NCBI GenBank assembly: GCA_963663395.1
Contig: OY760226.1
Coordinates: forward strand, 2,480,001 to 2,544,000
Source: Azophilus sp963663395
Lineage (GTDB): Bacteria; Pseudomonadota; Gammaproteobacteria; Pseudomonadales; Azotimanducaceae
Direction of reading: 5' to 3'
Length of the DNA stretch: 64,000 nt
The first letter of the stretch is position 1. Each line of letters starts with the position of its first letter. The notes under the pieces were generated by a model. It had not been told where the DNA came from and searched no databases. It saw only the letters and a program-made list of their open reading frames with translations. Shown here in pieces: positions 52,350 through 62,700 of this stretch. Position numbers and translations under genes: made by a program.

Positions 52350-52769
52350 GTGCAGTCTGATTCCGCGAGCGGCGGTCTGTTCTCCCAGCTTGTCCGGTTT
52401 CTGATGGTCGGCGGCATCTCCTTTGTAGTGGACGCGGGGGTTCTCAGCCTGCTCGTCTACCAGGCGGAGGTCGGTTATATCGCTGCCCGCCTGTTCTCCG
52501 TGGTGCTCGCCATATCCGTCGCCTTCGTACTGAACGCCCGCTTCACGTTCCTGGTGCGCGTGGCCGATGCGCGGTTCATCCGCTACGTCTGCATCCAGTC
52601 CCTGAGCGCAGGCCTGAACTTCGGCGTGTACACCACGCTGGTGCTGCATGGCCCGCTCGCCGGGCGGCCGTTGCTGTCATTGATCTGCGGGGCGGCCGTG
52701 GCGACGGTCAACAATTTTTTCCTGAGCCGGCGGTACGTATACGTGCGCCGGCAGGCCAACCGTGGATGA
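52350..52769 (+). CDS. GtrA-like membrane protein
   Basis: 139 residues from a GTG preceded by ggagg. Four transmembrane helices: about 14-34 (FLMVGGISFVVDAGVLSLLV), 40-62, 78-98 and 105-125. The GtrA pattern is visible in FLMVGG, VVLAISVAFVLNARFTF and the ending NNFFLSRRYVYVR. GtrA proteins help flip lipid-linked sugars across the inner membrane. Its 3' end overlaps the threonine aldolase start by eight bases. Confidence 0.85.
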   Translation: MQSDSASGGLFSQLVRFLMVGGISFVVDAGVLSLLVYQAEVGYIAARLFSVVLAISVAFVLNARFTFLVRVADARFIRYVCIQSLSAGLNFGVYTTLVLHGPLAGRPLLSLICGAAVATVNNFFLSRRYVYVRRQANRG

Positions 52770-52779
52770 GCATCAGAAT

Positions 52780-53823
52780 ATGAGCGAGCGGCCGCGAATC
52801 GATCTGTTGAGCGACACCCAGACCCGGCCGACGCGTGCCATGCGCGACGCGATGGCAAGCGCCGAGGTGGGGGATGAGCAACTCAACGAAGACCCGACGG
52901 TGCGCGAGCTCTGTGCCCTGGTCGCGGAGCTGCTCGGCAAGGAAGCCGCGCTGTTCCTTCCTTCAGGCACCATGTGCAACGAGGTCGCCTATCGCGCCCA
53001 CACCCGGCCCGGCGACGAGATCATCCTGCACGAGACGAGCCATGCGGTGCACTACGAGGCGGGTGGGCCGGCCGCGCTTGCCGGCGTGACTTTGCGCACA
53101 CTCACGGGCGATCGGGGCATGTTCACCGCGGACCAGGTACGCGCGGCGCTGCGTGACGGGGCGCCGTTCACGCAGTATTCCAGGCTGGTCTCGGTGGAGA
53201 ACACCACCAACATCGGCGGCGGGGCGGTTTGGGAGGTGGATGCGCTCGATGCGGTCGCTGCGGTCGCGCACGAAAACGGGCTGGCAACGCACATGGACGG
53301 CGCCCGGCTGATGAATGCAGTGGTGGCATCGGGCAGGTCGGCATCCGACTTCGCGCGCGGTTACGACTCGGCGTGGATCGACATGAGCAAGGGCCTCGGG
53401 GCACCGGTAGGTGGCGTCCTGGCCGGCTCCAGCGAATTCATGGCCGAAGCGTTGCGTTTCAAGCACCAGTTCGGCGGCGCCATGCGCCAGGCCGGGATCA
53501 TTGCTGCCGCCGGTATCTACGCGCTTGAACACAACGTGGACCGCCTTGCCGAAGACCACGCCAATGCCCGCCGCTTCGCCCGCCTGATCGCCCAGATTGA
53601 ACCCATTGACGTCGATGTCGATGCCGTCGAGACCAACATGGTCTTCTTCGATGTCTCCGGCACCGGGCTCGGGGCGCCGGAAGTGGCGGCGCGTCTGCTG
53701 GCGCAGGGCGTACGAATCGGCGCGGTCAGCGATCGCCGCATGCGTGCCGTGACCCACCTCGATGTGGATGCCGCGGGCGTGGAGGAGGCTGCCAGGGTTC
53801 TCGCCCGGGTTGTCGATGCCTGA
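52780..53823 (+). CDS. ltaE: Low-specificity L-threonine aldolase-type PLP enzyme
   Basis: 347 residues from the ATG at 52780; the frame begins at a GTG at 52762 overlapping the GtrA gene. It cleaves threonine to glycine and acetaldehyde. Motifs: LLSDTQTRPTRAMRDAM, FLPSGTMCNEVAYRAHTRPG, HAVHYEAGG, VENTTNIGGG, THMDGARLMNA and the PLP lysine in DMSKGLGAPVGG. The C-terminal ends ETNMVFFDVSG with a small lid. Coupling to GtrA is probably positional only. Confidence 0.88.
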   Translation: MSERPRIDLLSDTQTRPTRAMRDAMASAEVGDEQLNEDPTVRELCALVAELLGKEAALFLPSGTMCNEVAYRAHTRPGDEIILHETSHAVHYEAGGPAALAGVTLRTLTGDRGMFTADQVRAALRDGAPFTQYSRLVSVENTTNIGGGAVWEVDALDAVAAVAHENGLATHMDGARLMNAVVASGRSASDFARGYDSAWIDMSKGLGAPVGGVLAGSSEFMAEALRFKHQFGGAMRQAGIIAAAGIYALEHNVDRLAEDHANARRFARLIAQIEPIDVDVDAVETNMVFFDVSGTGLGAPEVAARLLAQGVRIGAVSDRRMRAVTHLDVDAAGVEEAARVLARVVDA

Positions 53824-53875
53824 GAACAGAAGTGCGGGAACACCGCCCCCGGCAGGCCTGTTGGCCGTCGATTTC

Positions 53876-54022
53876 GTAGCCGTTCGTGGTCACCACGCAC
53901 TCGCCGACCACGTCGCGGTTTTCCAGCATGCGCATGGCATCCACGGTGCGCTCGAGCGGAAATCCCGCGCAGACGCAGGGATCGATGTGGCCGCCGTGGG
54001 CCAGTTCGGCCAGGGCTTCGCG
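53876..54022 (-). pseudogene. Partial duplicate of the quinone oxidoreductase 3' end
   Basis: This 147-bp segment matches 55150-55296, in the same orientation, with about 10 changes. On the minus strand it encodes EALAELAHGGHIDP, GFPLERTVDAMRMLENRDVV and CVVTTNGY, as at the end of the intact gene at 55132-56157. Upstream (54030-54200) is a protein-like frame in another register (FEPADVPGQLISASIHH) of unknown source. It is a relict of a tandem or recombination event. Confidence 0.75.
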
Positions 54023-54035
54023 CCTTCCTGCCGGC

Positions 54036-55131
54036 GTTCGGCCCGATGGCGATGCGATGGTGGATGGACGCACTGATCAGTTGGCCGGGCACATCGGCGG
54101 GCTCGAAGTCGAGGTGCTCGTGCTCAGGGTCGCGTACGAGAAACCTGCGTCGTTCGAGCCGCCGCGTGACGCGTATCAATGTGGTTGGCATTGACCGGGC
54201 GAGCATTGATCGGGCGAGCCATCGACTGACAGGTAGTGCCAGGGGCCGGTAGCTGTTGTCTGTCAGTATTCGAGTGGGAATTCATGTGATTCTTCAACCG
54301 ATGAACTTCCGAACAAAAAGGACAGATCCAGGCAACCCAATAATCTCGGGGGCACCGGTTGCAACGATGGCGATGGCGGCGACTTCGGCGCTGGCTCCGA
54401 CGTTTGCGGCTGACGCGACGTTGGCGGGCCGGTAGTCGAACCGATGGTGGTGATGGCACCTGATTTGTCTCCAGGCCCAACTGTGGGTGTCCCGCGTCGC
54501 CGTAGCTCGGTGGGCGCAAGCCGGCCGGGTTCTACCGGGACAGATGGAACAACCCGTATCTCCCGCACATGCTGTCTGGGCGGGGGCAGGACACCGACAC
54601 CGGTCGCGCCTGTTCCCTGAATTTGACGCGGGGAAAAGTCACCGGCGTTCGACACATGCCGGCCCGCGAAGCTGCCTGTTTGTAAGCGCGCGCCAGCTTG
54701 GGCTGCCGCCTCCGGGGGGTTGCCGGTCGTCGTCGCCGCCGCGGTTCCAGTAGTCTCCATAACGTTTTCAGCCTCCAATTTGATGCGATTCGCCAGGCCA
54801 ATGCGTATCCTTTGACCGAATCGATTGCCGGTGCATTGCAGGCGCTGGTGAGCATGAGGATTTCGGTCGTGGGAGACGAAGCCCTGCCACTACCGCTCCG
54901 AAGCGACATCGCGTGGCCTGTGCTTCAGCTTCGACACCGCAATGGGTCGAAAGTTCGCAGGAGGCAACGCATGACCAGGATGTCTTCCTGCACACGCGGC
55001 ACCGCTCACACCGCGTACATCGGGCTGGTCGCCACCATCGGCTCCTTCGTCGGTTACGCCGTGGTTCCCTATGGCTGGATGATCTACGGCGTAGTCGTTC
55101 TGCGCGCTGGTCGGTGTCGCGAAACCGGGGG
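54036..55131. other. Degenerate region, no gene accepted
   Basis: About 1.1 kb. A minus-strand frame (54263-54778) is open for 171 codons but is rich in Pro, Thr and Ser without domains. A plus-strand frame from 54971 has one hydrophobic stretch (YIGLVATIGSFVGYAVVPYG) and could be a tail of a lost membrane gene. Taken with the duplicated oxidoreductase end, the region looks like recombined or decaying DNA. Confidence 0.5.
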
Positions 55132-56157
55132 TCAGCGGCCGCTAAGCCCGTAGCCGTTCATGGTCACCACGCACTTGCCGACCACGTCGCGGTTTTCCAG
55201 CATGCGCATGGCATCCACGGCGCGTTCGAGCGGAAATCCCGCGCAGACGTAGGGATCGATGTTGCCGCCGTGAGCCAGTTCGGCCAGGGCTTCGCGGTTT
55301 CTGGCGCCCAGGGCCGGGTCCCGGCGCCCGATCTCGCCGGCGCGTACGCCGATTACCGAGATGTGCTTGATCAGGATCAGGTTCACCGGCGCCTTGGGCC
55401 AGCGGCCGCTGGTGAAGCCGATGGTGAGGATGCGCCCGCACCAGTTGATGCAGCGCATCGATTCGTCGAATACATCGCCGCCCACCGGGTCGTAGATCAG
55501 GTCGGCGCCGCCGCTGCCGGTGATTTCCTTCACCTTGTGGCGAAAGCCGCCGAGGGAACCGTCCGGTTGCGTGTAGTTGATGACGGCATCCGCCCCACGG
55601 GACTTGACGACCGCAAGCTTGTCGTCGCGACCCCCGGTGCCGATGACGTTGGCGCCGTAATGCTTGCCGAGGTCCACCGCGGCCATGCCCACGCCGCCGG
55701 TGGCGCCATGCACCAGCAGCCACTCGCCGGGCTGGAGGTTGCCGCGGACCCGTAGCGCGACATAGGCGGTCAGGTAGGCGGTGCGGTACGAGGCTGCCTT
55801 GGCGTAGTTCATGCCGCGTGGAATGGGTTCTACCGCCTCGGTCGGCAGGTTGACGGCCTCGGCGAATCCGCCGCTGCGTCCGCCGAAACAGACGGCATCG
55901 CCTTCCCTGATCGCGCTAACCCCCGGGCCCACCGCGGCCACATCGCCCGCCGCCTCGCCGCCGGGGGCGAAGGGCAACTCCGGCTTGTGTTGATATTTGC
56001 CCTGGATCATCAACAGGTCCGGGAAGTTCACGGCGCAGGCCTTGAGACGAACCTGCACCTCTCCCGGCCCGGGAGGAGGCAGCCTCACCTCATCGAGGGT
56101 CACCGAGCCGATGTCATCGTTGATCTGGTGACAGCGGACTGTCCTGATGAGCGTCAT
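55132..56157 (-). CDS. Zinc-free NADPH:quinone oxidoreductase (MDR family)
   Basis: 341 residues. N-terminal GroES-like half LKACAVNFPDLLMIQGKYQ, PFAPGGEAAGDVAAVGPGV; no zinc ligands, as in quinone reductases. Nucleotide fold VHGATGGVGMAAVDLGKHYG with GADAVINYTQPDG. GSGGADLIYDPVGGDVFDES and GRILTIGFTSGRWPKAP fit the QOR branch. It reduces quinones or enones with NADPH in the cytoplasm. Its last 49 codons are duplicated 1.27 kb away. Confidence 0.88.
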   Translation of the reverse strand: MTLIRTVRCHQINDDIGSVTLDEVRLPPPGPGEVQVRLKACAVNFPDLLMIQGKYQHKPELPFAPGGEAAGDVAAVGPGVSAIREGDAVCFGGRSGGFAEAVNLPTEAVEPIPRGMNYAKAASYRTAYLTAYVALRVRGNLQPGEWLLVHGATGGVGMAAVDLGKHYGANVIGTGGRDDKLAVVKSRGADAVINYTQPDGSLGGFRHKVKEITGSGGADLIYDPVGGDVFDESMRCINWCGRILTIGFTSGRWPKAPVNLILIKHISVIGVRAGEIGRRDPALGARNREALAELAHGGNIDPYVCAGFPLERAVDAMRMLENRDVVGKCVVTMNGYGLSGR

Positions 56158-56457
56158 TGTTCGGTGTGCCTCCGAATTCCATCGGGTTTGTTGAATGGAT
56201 CGGCGCTTACCTTACCGAATTACGCATAGGAAAAATAACAATCCGAAACGCGCCTTCAGGCAAGTAGGATAGGATCTCGAGAACCGTTCATGGGGATGGC
56301 GGGTCCGGTGCCGTTAGGGCAGGTCGCGGCTCGCTGCCGGGTGGTACCATCGTCGTACCCGCCGCGCGTCGCCACTGTCTTGCGTCTGCCGGCGCCCGGG
56401 AATCGAAACGCCCGTCGCGGTCGAGGCCGTTCGGGAACAGTTGCAGGAGGAAACACC
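56158..56457. other. Intergenic region upstream of the HEWGH protein
   Basis: About 300 bases between two divergently transcribed genes. A strong Shine-Dalgarno (ggagga near 56445-56450) serves the gene at 56458. The rest has no recognised motif. Confidence 0.4.
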
Positions 56458-57069
56458 ATGGCCGACGAAGCGCTCGACTTTGCGAAAGACGCGGACACCA
56501 AGGAGCCCGCGCTCGGGGGCATGCTGATTCGCGATGGAGCGACCCTCGTCGGGTTGCTTGCTCTCTGGGGCGGCGCGGAAGCCTGGGCGGCGGGCACTTC
56601 GCTTCCCCTGGCTGTCGTCACCGCCGTGGGCGCAAGCCTGGTTGCGGGCTGGACCATCGCCGGGCTAATTCACGAGTGGGGCCACTACGCGGGCGCCAAG
56701 CTCGCCCGCGCGTCCGCGCCCCGGGTCAAGCTTCCGGGGTTGTCGTTCTTCCGGTACAACTTCGACCTGGAGAAGAACAGTGTTCCCCAGTTCACCGCCA
56801 TGGGCATCGGCGGCAACCTGGCGCACTGGGGGGCCGTTGCCGCCGCGCTGCTGCTGGTACCGATGACCACCCTGGGTCAAGCCACCTTCGTTAGTGCAAC
56901 CGTTGCCTTCGCCGTCTTCGCCAGCGTCATCGAGTGGCCGATCATCGCGCGCACCACAAGCGGCCGCGTGCGCCCCGCCGAAGCGTTTGCCCATCTCGAT
57001 CGGGCCTTTCTTCGTCGCCACTATGTGATCGGGGGTATCGGAGGATTGCTGTTCCTGGCTTTCGCCTAG
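56458..57069 (+). CDS. Integral membrane protein with HEWGH (M50-like) motif
   Basis: 203 residues. Hydrophobic helices near 27-45, 50-71, 115-135 and 140-155, with HEWGH at residues 72-76 at the end of the second helix; the HExxH pattern in a membrane helix is the hallmark of site-2 (M50) peptidases. The third metal ligand of that family (LDG or NxxPxxPLDG) is not seen, and the protein is shorter than usual, so it may be an inactive or distant relative. The stop overlaps the convergent diheme cytochrome gene by four bases. Confidence 0.6.
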   Translation: MADEALDFAKDADTKEPALGGMLIRDGATLVGLLALWGGAEAWAAGTSLPLAVVTAVGASLVAGWTIAGLIHEWGHYAGAKLARASAPRVKLPGLSFFRYNFDLEKNSVPQFTAMGIGGNLAHWGAVAAALLLVPMTTLGQATFVSATVAFAVFASVIEWPIIARTTSGRVRPAEAFAHLDRAFLRRHYVIGGIGGLLFLAFA

Positions 57070-58280
57070 ACGCACTCTCCACCGAGCGATGCAACCCACG
57101 CGTTGACCGTAGCCACGGCCTCGGTATGCGCAAGCGTGCGGCCGAGTTCCGGCATGCGCATCCCCGGGTCGGTGGTCGCCATGCGGAAGGTCAGTATTGA
57201 GGCGTCGGGTTCACCGGGTGCGATGGACCAGGCGCGGCCGCCGGTTCCCCGGCCGGCGGCGATGGGCGGTTTGCAGAGTCCCATGCGGCGCGGTGGGTGG
57301 TCCTGGTAGTCGAGCCACAGCCCGGAGGTGTCGGTGGCGCTTTCCGGGTTGTGGCAATGGCCGCAGTTGGCGTCGAGATAGGAGCGGGCGCGGTGTTCCA
57401 CCGATTCGCCGCCCTGGCGCCAGTCCGCGTTGCGCGCCCAGGTGTCGGTCGCGGGCGCACCGCGCAGCAATCCCTGCCGCTGCCAATCTGCAAGCTGGTT
57501 GGCCGGCGCGTCGTGGTAGCCGCGGTTGAGATGTCGGGCCTTGATGCCGATTGTCTGCAGTTCGCCGGAGCGGCCCGTCGCATGGCAGGTGGCGCAGTCG
57601 TTGCGGGTGGGCACGATGTAGTTGAGGGAGACCGTTCCGGCAGCTGACTCGAGATCGAAATTCTGCAGGTCTCCGGTCAGGCTCAGCCAGGCATCGTCGC
57701 CGCGCCAGACGTAGGGCAACGCCTCCCAGCCGGAATCCTGCCTGACGAGTAGCCGTGTCTCGATCACCCGGGCCTGGTTCAGGTCCAGTTCGCCGACTTT
57801 GCCGTCCCACCCCGCTGCAGCCTGGGCAATCCCGCCGTTCAGCGGGTAGAAGAAGGTCTTGGAGATGATGGTGCCGGCGGGCATGGCGAAGCTGTCCCGG
57901 GCGGCGAACTCTGTGCTGCTTCCCGCGGGCATCCACAGGGTGCGCAGCTTCAGCGCGTAGTCGCTGAAGAGCGGTGTGTTGATGTCGTAGGCGGTGACCC
58001 GGTTGCCGAGAACCAGCCGGTCGCCCTGCTTCTGAATGACACCCCAGGCCGAGAGGCGCTCTGGATATTCGTCCGAGGTGTGAAAGCGAACATGAGGAGG
58101 CTGGGCGCACCCGGCGGTGCAGACCAGGATGCAGAGGCAACAGGTGCGTGCGGCGGATGCCAATCTGATTGGTTTACCGACCAGTCGCGGTGGTCGCCCA
58201 TGCGCTCGCGACCGGAATCTGGTTGCGATGCGCGTCAGCGCGCGGCCAGGTCGACGGCGGTCAGTTTCTCGTGGCTGCAT
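57066..58280 (-). CDS. SO2930-type diheme c-type cytochrome lipoprotein (TIGR03806-like)
   Basis: 404 residues from an ATG overlapping the beta-helix gene end by 46 bases; the 45 residues before the lipobox-like VCTAGC are unusually long and basic, so the start is unsure. The mature part has DEYPERLSAWGV with VTAYDINTPLFSDYALKLRT, then two CxxCH heme sites: NDCATCHATG and NCGHCHNP. This matches the widespread HNE_0200/SO2930 protein family, regularly paired with a beta-helix protein, as here. The pair's function is not known; it is exported and could take electrons. Confidence 0.85.
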   Translation of the reverse strand: MQPRETDRRRPGRALTRIATRFRSRAHGRPPRLVGKPIRLASAARTCCLCILVCTAGCAQPPHVRFHTSDEYPERLSAWGVIQKQGDRLVLGNRVTAYDINTPLFSDYALKLRTLWMPAGSSTEFAARDSFAMPAGTIISKTFFYPLNGGIAQAAAGWDGKVGELDLNQARVIETRLLVRQDSGWEALPYVWRGDDAWLSLTGDLQNFDLESAAGTVSLNYIVPTRNDCATCHATGRSGELQTIGIKARHLNRGYHDAPANQLADWQRQGLLRGAPATDTWARNADWRQGGESVEHRARSYLDANCGHCHNPESATDTSGLWLDYQDHPPRRMGLCKPPIAAGRGTGGRAWSIAPGEPDASILTFRMATTDPGMRMPELGRTLAHTEAVATVNAWVASLGGECV

Positions 58281-59449
58281 GCGTGCCGGCTCATGTCGGT
58301 GCTGGGACTTGCGTAGCCATTCCCGCCGTCGAGGTCGAGAACCTGCGCGGTGCCGTTGTCCACGCAGATGGCGAACTCCGCGCCCGTCTTCTCCGGGTTG
58401 CGCACACCGTCCCAGACGATGTCCGGAAAACTGCCGTCGGCGCCGTAAAGGGCCAGCCGCACGGCTTCGAGATCCTCCATGTCGGGCGCGCCGCCGCCGG
58501 AACCGAAGGTGTTGCCGTAGATGTAGATTGTTTCCGGAAACGGGTCGAAAACCTCCACTACCTCACGCTCGCCCACATAGTTGGTGCTGAAGTAGCTGGA
58601 TATGAGTACGTTGGCCGTCTGGTGGCCCGCTATGCGGTTGCCGAAGATCTCCACCCTGTCGTTGGCGTTGACGACGATTCCCGAGCCCGCGGGAATGCTG
58701 GCGACGGCGGTGCCGGGCACCCCGAAGTTGGGCGTGTTGTTGTTGCTGACGTCGTTGTCGAAAACGCGCGTGCTGTGCCCTTCCTCGGGAAGGTCCGGCA
58801 TGTTGAACACCAGGATGCCGCCGGTGTTGTTGACTGCCGTGTTGCCGTAGACGTCGGCGTGTACGGTGTTCTCGATCTCGATGCCTGCCACGTTGTATTC
58901 CGCCCGGCTGTTGCGCACGATCACGTTGCGCGACTGGCCGACGTACAGGCCCGCGTCCGATGCGCCGATGGCGATGCTGTCCTCGATCAGGGTGTTCTCG
59001 GTCTGCACCGGGTAGATACCGTAGGCGCCGTTCTCGGTGGCGGGGCCGTTGGTCCATTCGGTGCGCACCCGGCGCACGGCGATATTGCGCCCGCCGTTGA
59101 TCTTCAGGGCGTCGCCCACCGCATCCTCGATGGCCAGGTCCTCGATCGTGAAATCGTTGCCGGTTACCAGCAAGCCTTCGGCGCCGGCCACCTGGCCGCC
59201 GAAGTTCAGCACCGAGGCGTCCATGCCGGCGCCGCGAATGGTCACCCCGTCCGCGGTCAGCGTCAGGCCGCGCCGAAAGTGGAACACCCCCTCGGGGATG
59301 CGGATCACATCGCCTGGCGCGGCGGTTTCGAGTTGCAGCCTGAGGGCGTCTTCGAAGCGTTCGGCAACCGGTGCGGACGCATCGTCGGCGGGGTCGCACC
59401 CGAGGACGAACCAGGGCAAGGCCACTGCGATGAGACTCCGGATTTTCAT
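58235..59449 (-). CDS. Parallel beta-helix lipoprotein (TIGR03805-like)
   Basis: 404 residues from the ATG at 59449 (frame extends upstream). MKIRSLIAVALPWFVLGC is a lipoprotein signal. Repeated right-handed helix turns follow: GVTIRGAGMDASVLNFGGQ, DFTIEDLAIEDAVGDALKI, NGGRNIAVRRVRTEWTNG, NTLIEDSIAIGASDAGLY, NVIVRNSRAEYNVAGIEIEN. The family occurs in two-gene pairs with diheme cytochromes, which is the case here. It probably sits on the outer membrane or in the periplasm. Catalytic activity is not established. Confidence 0.87.
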   Translation of the reverse strand: MKIRSLIAVALPWFVLGCDPADDASAPVAERFEDALRLQLETAAPGDVIRIPEGVFHFRRGLTLTADGVTIRGAGMDASVLNFGGQVAGAEGLLVTGNDFTIEDLAIEDAVGDALKINGGRNIAVRRVRTEWTNGPATENGAYGIYPVQTENTLIEDSIAIGASDAGLYVGQSRNVIVRNSRAEYNVAGIEIENTVHADVYGNTAVNNTGGILVFNMPDLPEEGHSTRVFDNDVSNNNTPNFGVPGTAVASIPAGSGIVVNANDRVEIFGNRIAGHQTANVLISSYFSTNYVGEREVVEVFDPFPETIYIYGNTFGSGGGAPDMEDLEAVRLALYGADGSFPDIVWDGVRNPEKTGAEFAICVDNGTAQVLDLDGGNGYASPSTDMSRHACSHEKLTAVDLAAR

Positions 59450-59508
59450 GGAACAAATCTCCATTCGCTTCTTTCGCTTCTGTGGGACAAACGCCTGCCC
59501 CGGGCAGC

Positions 59509-59618
59509 GAGTTCGCATGCGGGGCTTCCCTTTCGGCGCATCGGCCTCGTTGTCTTGGTGTACGCAAGGCGTTCGAACGAGCTTAACGCGCCGAAAGGGA
59601 AGCCCCGCATGCGAACTC
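59509..59618. repeat. 31-bp perfect inverted repeat
   Basis: Bases 59509-59539 and 59588-59618 are perfect inverted copies (31 of 31), separated by 48 bases. No target-site duplication is visible. It lies between the end of the RND pump gene and the start of the beta-helix gene, both on the minus strand. It may be a strong hairpin terminator region or a MITE-like element; the inner 48 bases include another palindrome (gttcgaac). Confidence 0.8.
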
Positions 59619-59716
59619 TTTTCCGAAACCCGGCGTTGTTCCCCGCGCTTTAGCGCGCCACGTCAGCGTCAAGGCGAGTCAGCTTACACCACGCGCGTGG
59701 CCGGTTCACCGGACTG

Positions 59717-62700
59717 TCAGGTGTCCTGAATGCGCCTGCCCAGGGAGATGCGGTAGAAAACCGGTACGGCCACCAGCGTCAACAGGGTGGCAAAGGCCAG
59801 GCCGCTCATGATGCACACGGCCATTTCCAGGAAGAAGGGGTCCGCCAGCAGCGGCGACATGCCGGCGATGGTTGTGCCCGAGGCCAGCAGTACCGGCCGC
59901 ATGCGGCTGACGCTGCCCTGCACCAGTGTCTGAATGGTCTGCTCGCCTTCGGCCAGCCGCTTGTCGATCTCGGCGATCAGTACGATGCAGTTCTTGATCA
60001 GCATCCCCTGCAGGCTCAGGAAGCCGAGGAAGGAAGGGAAGGTCAAGGTCAGATCGGTGATCAGCAGCCCGAGAACCACGCCGCAGACGGTCATGGGCAC
60101 AGACAGCCAGATGACGACGGCTTCCCGGACGCGCCCGAACATCAGGAGGGTAATCAGGAACATGACCAGGAGGGCCGGGGGGATCGAGCCGGTAAGGAGG
60201 CGATAGGCCCGTTCGTCGGCCTCGAACTCGCCGCCCCACTCGAGAGCATAGCCCGGGGGCAGCTCGATGGCCTCGATCTCGGGGCGAAGGGCTTCGAAGG
60301 CCCGGTTGACGTTGTGCCCGGGTTGCGCATTGGCGCGCGCCTGAATCGTCTGGACGCGGTCGCGGCGGAATATCAGGGCATCTTCCGAGGTCAGGTCAAA
60401 GGAGGAGACCACCTGCCGCATGGGAATGTAGCGCTGTTGCGAGGCGCTCCATACGAGCCGGTCGGGAAGGCTCGCGATGTCGGCGCGCTCGTCGGCGGGC
60501 GCCCGGGCGATGATGGGAATCAGCTTGTCCTGTTCCCGGTACAGGCCGATGGGCACGCCCAGGGTCGCATAGGCCAGGGCGAGTGAGACATCCCGGCGGG
60601 ATACGCCGGCCAGCCGCGCCCGGGCCTCATCGAAGCGGGGGGTGATCTGCAACGCCGGCTGCCGCCAGTCCGCATGCCGGTCGATCAGGTCGTGTTCGAG
60701 GAAGATATCGAGAGCGCGGGCAGCCAGCGAGCGCAGCACGGCCGCGTCCGGGCCGGAGAAGCGCGCTTCGATCTTGGCGTTGCCGCTCGGCGTGAATTCC
60801 GACCGCGTCACCTGCACGTCGGCGCCGGGCCTGAGCCGGACCAGCGTTTCCCGAGTTGCGGCCACGGCCGCGTCAAGCGTGCGCACGTCCGCGACCCGCG
60901 CGATCAGTTGCGCATAGGCGGTATTGGGTTGCTCCGGTTGCATGGTCGCGTTGAAGCGGGGTGCGCCGTTGCCGATGAAAGCGGTCACGGCGACGATGCC
61001 CTCGGTCGCCAGGAGCGCTTCCTCGAGTTCGGCGGTGTCATCGGCGGTGGTCAGGATGTCGGTGCCTTCGGCCAGCCGGTAGTCGACGAACACCAGCGGC
61101 AGGTTCGTGTTGGGGAAGAACGACTGCTTGACGAACTGAAAGCCCCACAGGCAGGCGGCGAGTGTCGCCACGATCGCACCCGTGGTCAGCCAGGCGCGGC
61201 GCAGGCCGAAGGTGACCAGGCGCCGGTACGGCCCGTACGCCCAGCCGGAAAAGAGCGCCTCTTCGGTTTGCCCCGGCCTGGCCTTGAGCAGGCGGCAGCC
61301 CAGCAGCGGGACGACGGTGACGGCGAGCAGCCAGCTCAGCAGCAGGGCGATGCCGACCACCTGGAAGAGCGAGCGCAGGAAGTGGCCGCTGGTATCGTCG
61401 CTCAGGCTGATCGGAGCGAACGCCACGATGCCGATCACCGTGGCGCCGAGCAGCGTGAACTGGGTGCGCCTGACGGATTGCGCGGCCGCCTCGGCGGGGG
61501 ATTGACCCCTGCTGACGCCCACCACCATGCCTTCGGCGATGACGATGCCGTTGTCCACGAGCATGCCCATGGCGATCATCAGGGCGCCGAGGGATATGCG
61601 TTGCAACTCGATGCCGAGTACGGACATCAGGCAGACGGTGCCGAGCACGGTCAGGAACAGCACCGCCCCGACGACGGCACCGGCCCGCCAACCCATGAAC
61701 AGGCAGAGCGCCAGCACCACGGTGGCCACCGACAGGCCGAGGTTGCGGAGAAACGTCCGGATTGAGGCATCGACGACCTCGTGCTGGGCGTAGATTACCT
61801 CGGCGGTAACGCCGAGAGGCATGTGGCGAAACAGCGCCGCCAGGCGCTCATCCACGGCTTGCCCGACCTTCACGACGTTTTCGTCCGAGATCACCGACAC
61901 GCCCACGGTGAATGCCCGTTCGCCGTTGTGGCGGATGATCTCGGGCGGATCCTCGACGGGTTCGCGGACCAGGTCGGCAATGTCGGTCAGACGCACGATC
62001 TCCGACGATCCGGGGCGACCGATGCGCATGTCCCGGAGCGCGCCCGCGCTGTCGAACGCCATTTGCGGAGCGATCCGCAGGCGGCGTCCGTCGTGGACGA
62101 CAGAGCCCGCGACGGTAATGTCGTTCTCGGTGCCGATCCCCTGGAACAGGATGTCCATGGGCAGCCCGAGCCGGCCGAGCCGGACATGGTCGATTTCCAC
62201 GTACACGGCCTCTTGGGGCTCCCCGGCCGTCTGCACCTTGGCGACGCCGTCGACGGCTTTCAGGGCGGTGACGATGTCGCGGGCCATGTCCTGGATCTCG
62301 GCGCTGTCGTAACCGGGCGCCGAGACGGCATAGAGTATGCCGAAGACATCCGCGAAGTCGTCCTCGACCAGGGGAACGCCGGCGCCGGGCGGCAGCAGGC
62401 CGGCGGCCTCGCCTACCCGGCGGCGCAGTTCATCGAAGATCTGGCGGGTTTCCTCCGTGCCGTACTGTTCCTTGATCTCCACCTGCAACTCGGAGCGGCC
62501 GGCCACCGACTTGGACACGATTCTTTCGATGTATGGCAGTTCCTGGACGGCGGCCTCCACGACATCGGTGACTTCCTGTTCCACTTCCCGTGCGGAAGCA
62601 CCCTCGTATTCGGTGACGATCAGCACGATCTGGATGGGAAAGGGCGGATCCTCGAGACGGCCCACGGTGTCGATGCCCCAGGCGCCGCCGAGCAGGCAGG

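Noticed and set aside
54263..54778. 171-codon Pro/Thr/Ser-rich minus-strand frame
   Set aside because: It has no signal peptide, no domain and sits in a region of broken duplicates; composition alone keeps it open.
58169..59653. 494-codon plus-strand frame
   Set aside because: It is antisense to the beta-helix lipoprotein, whose repeats are clear.
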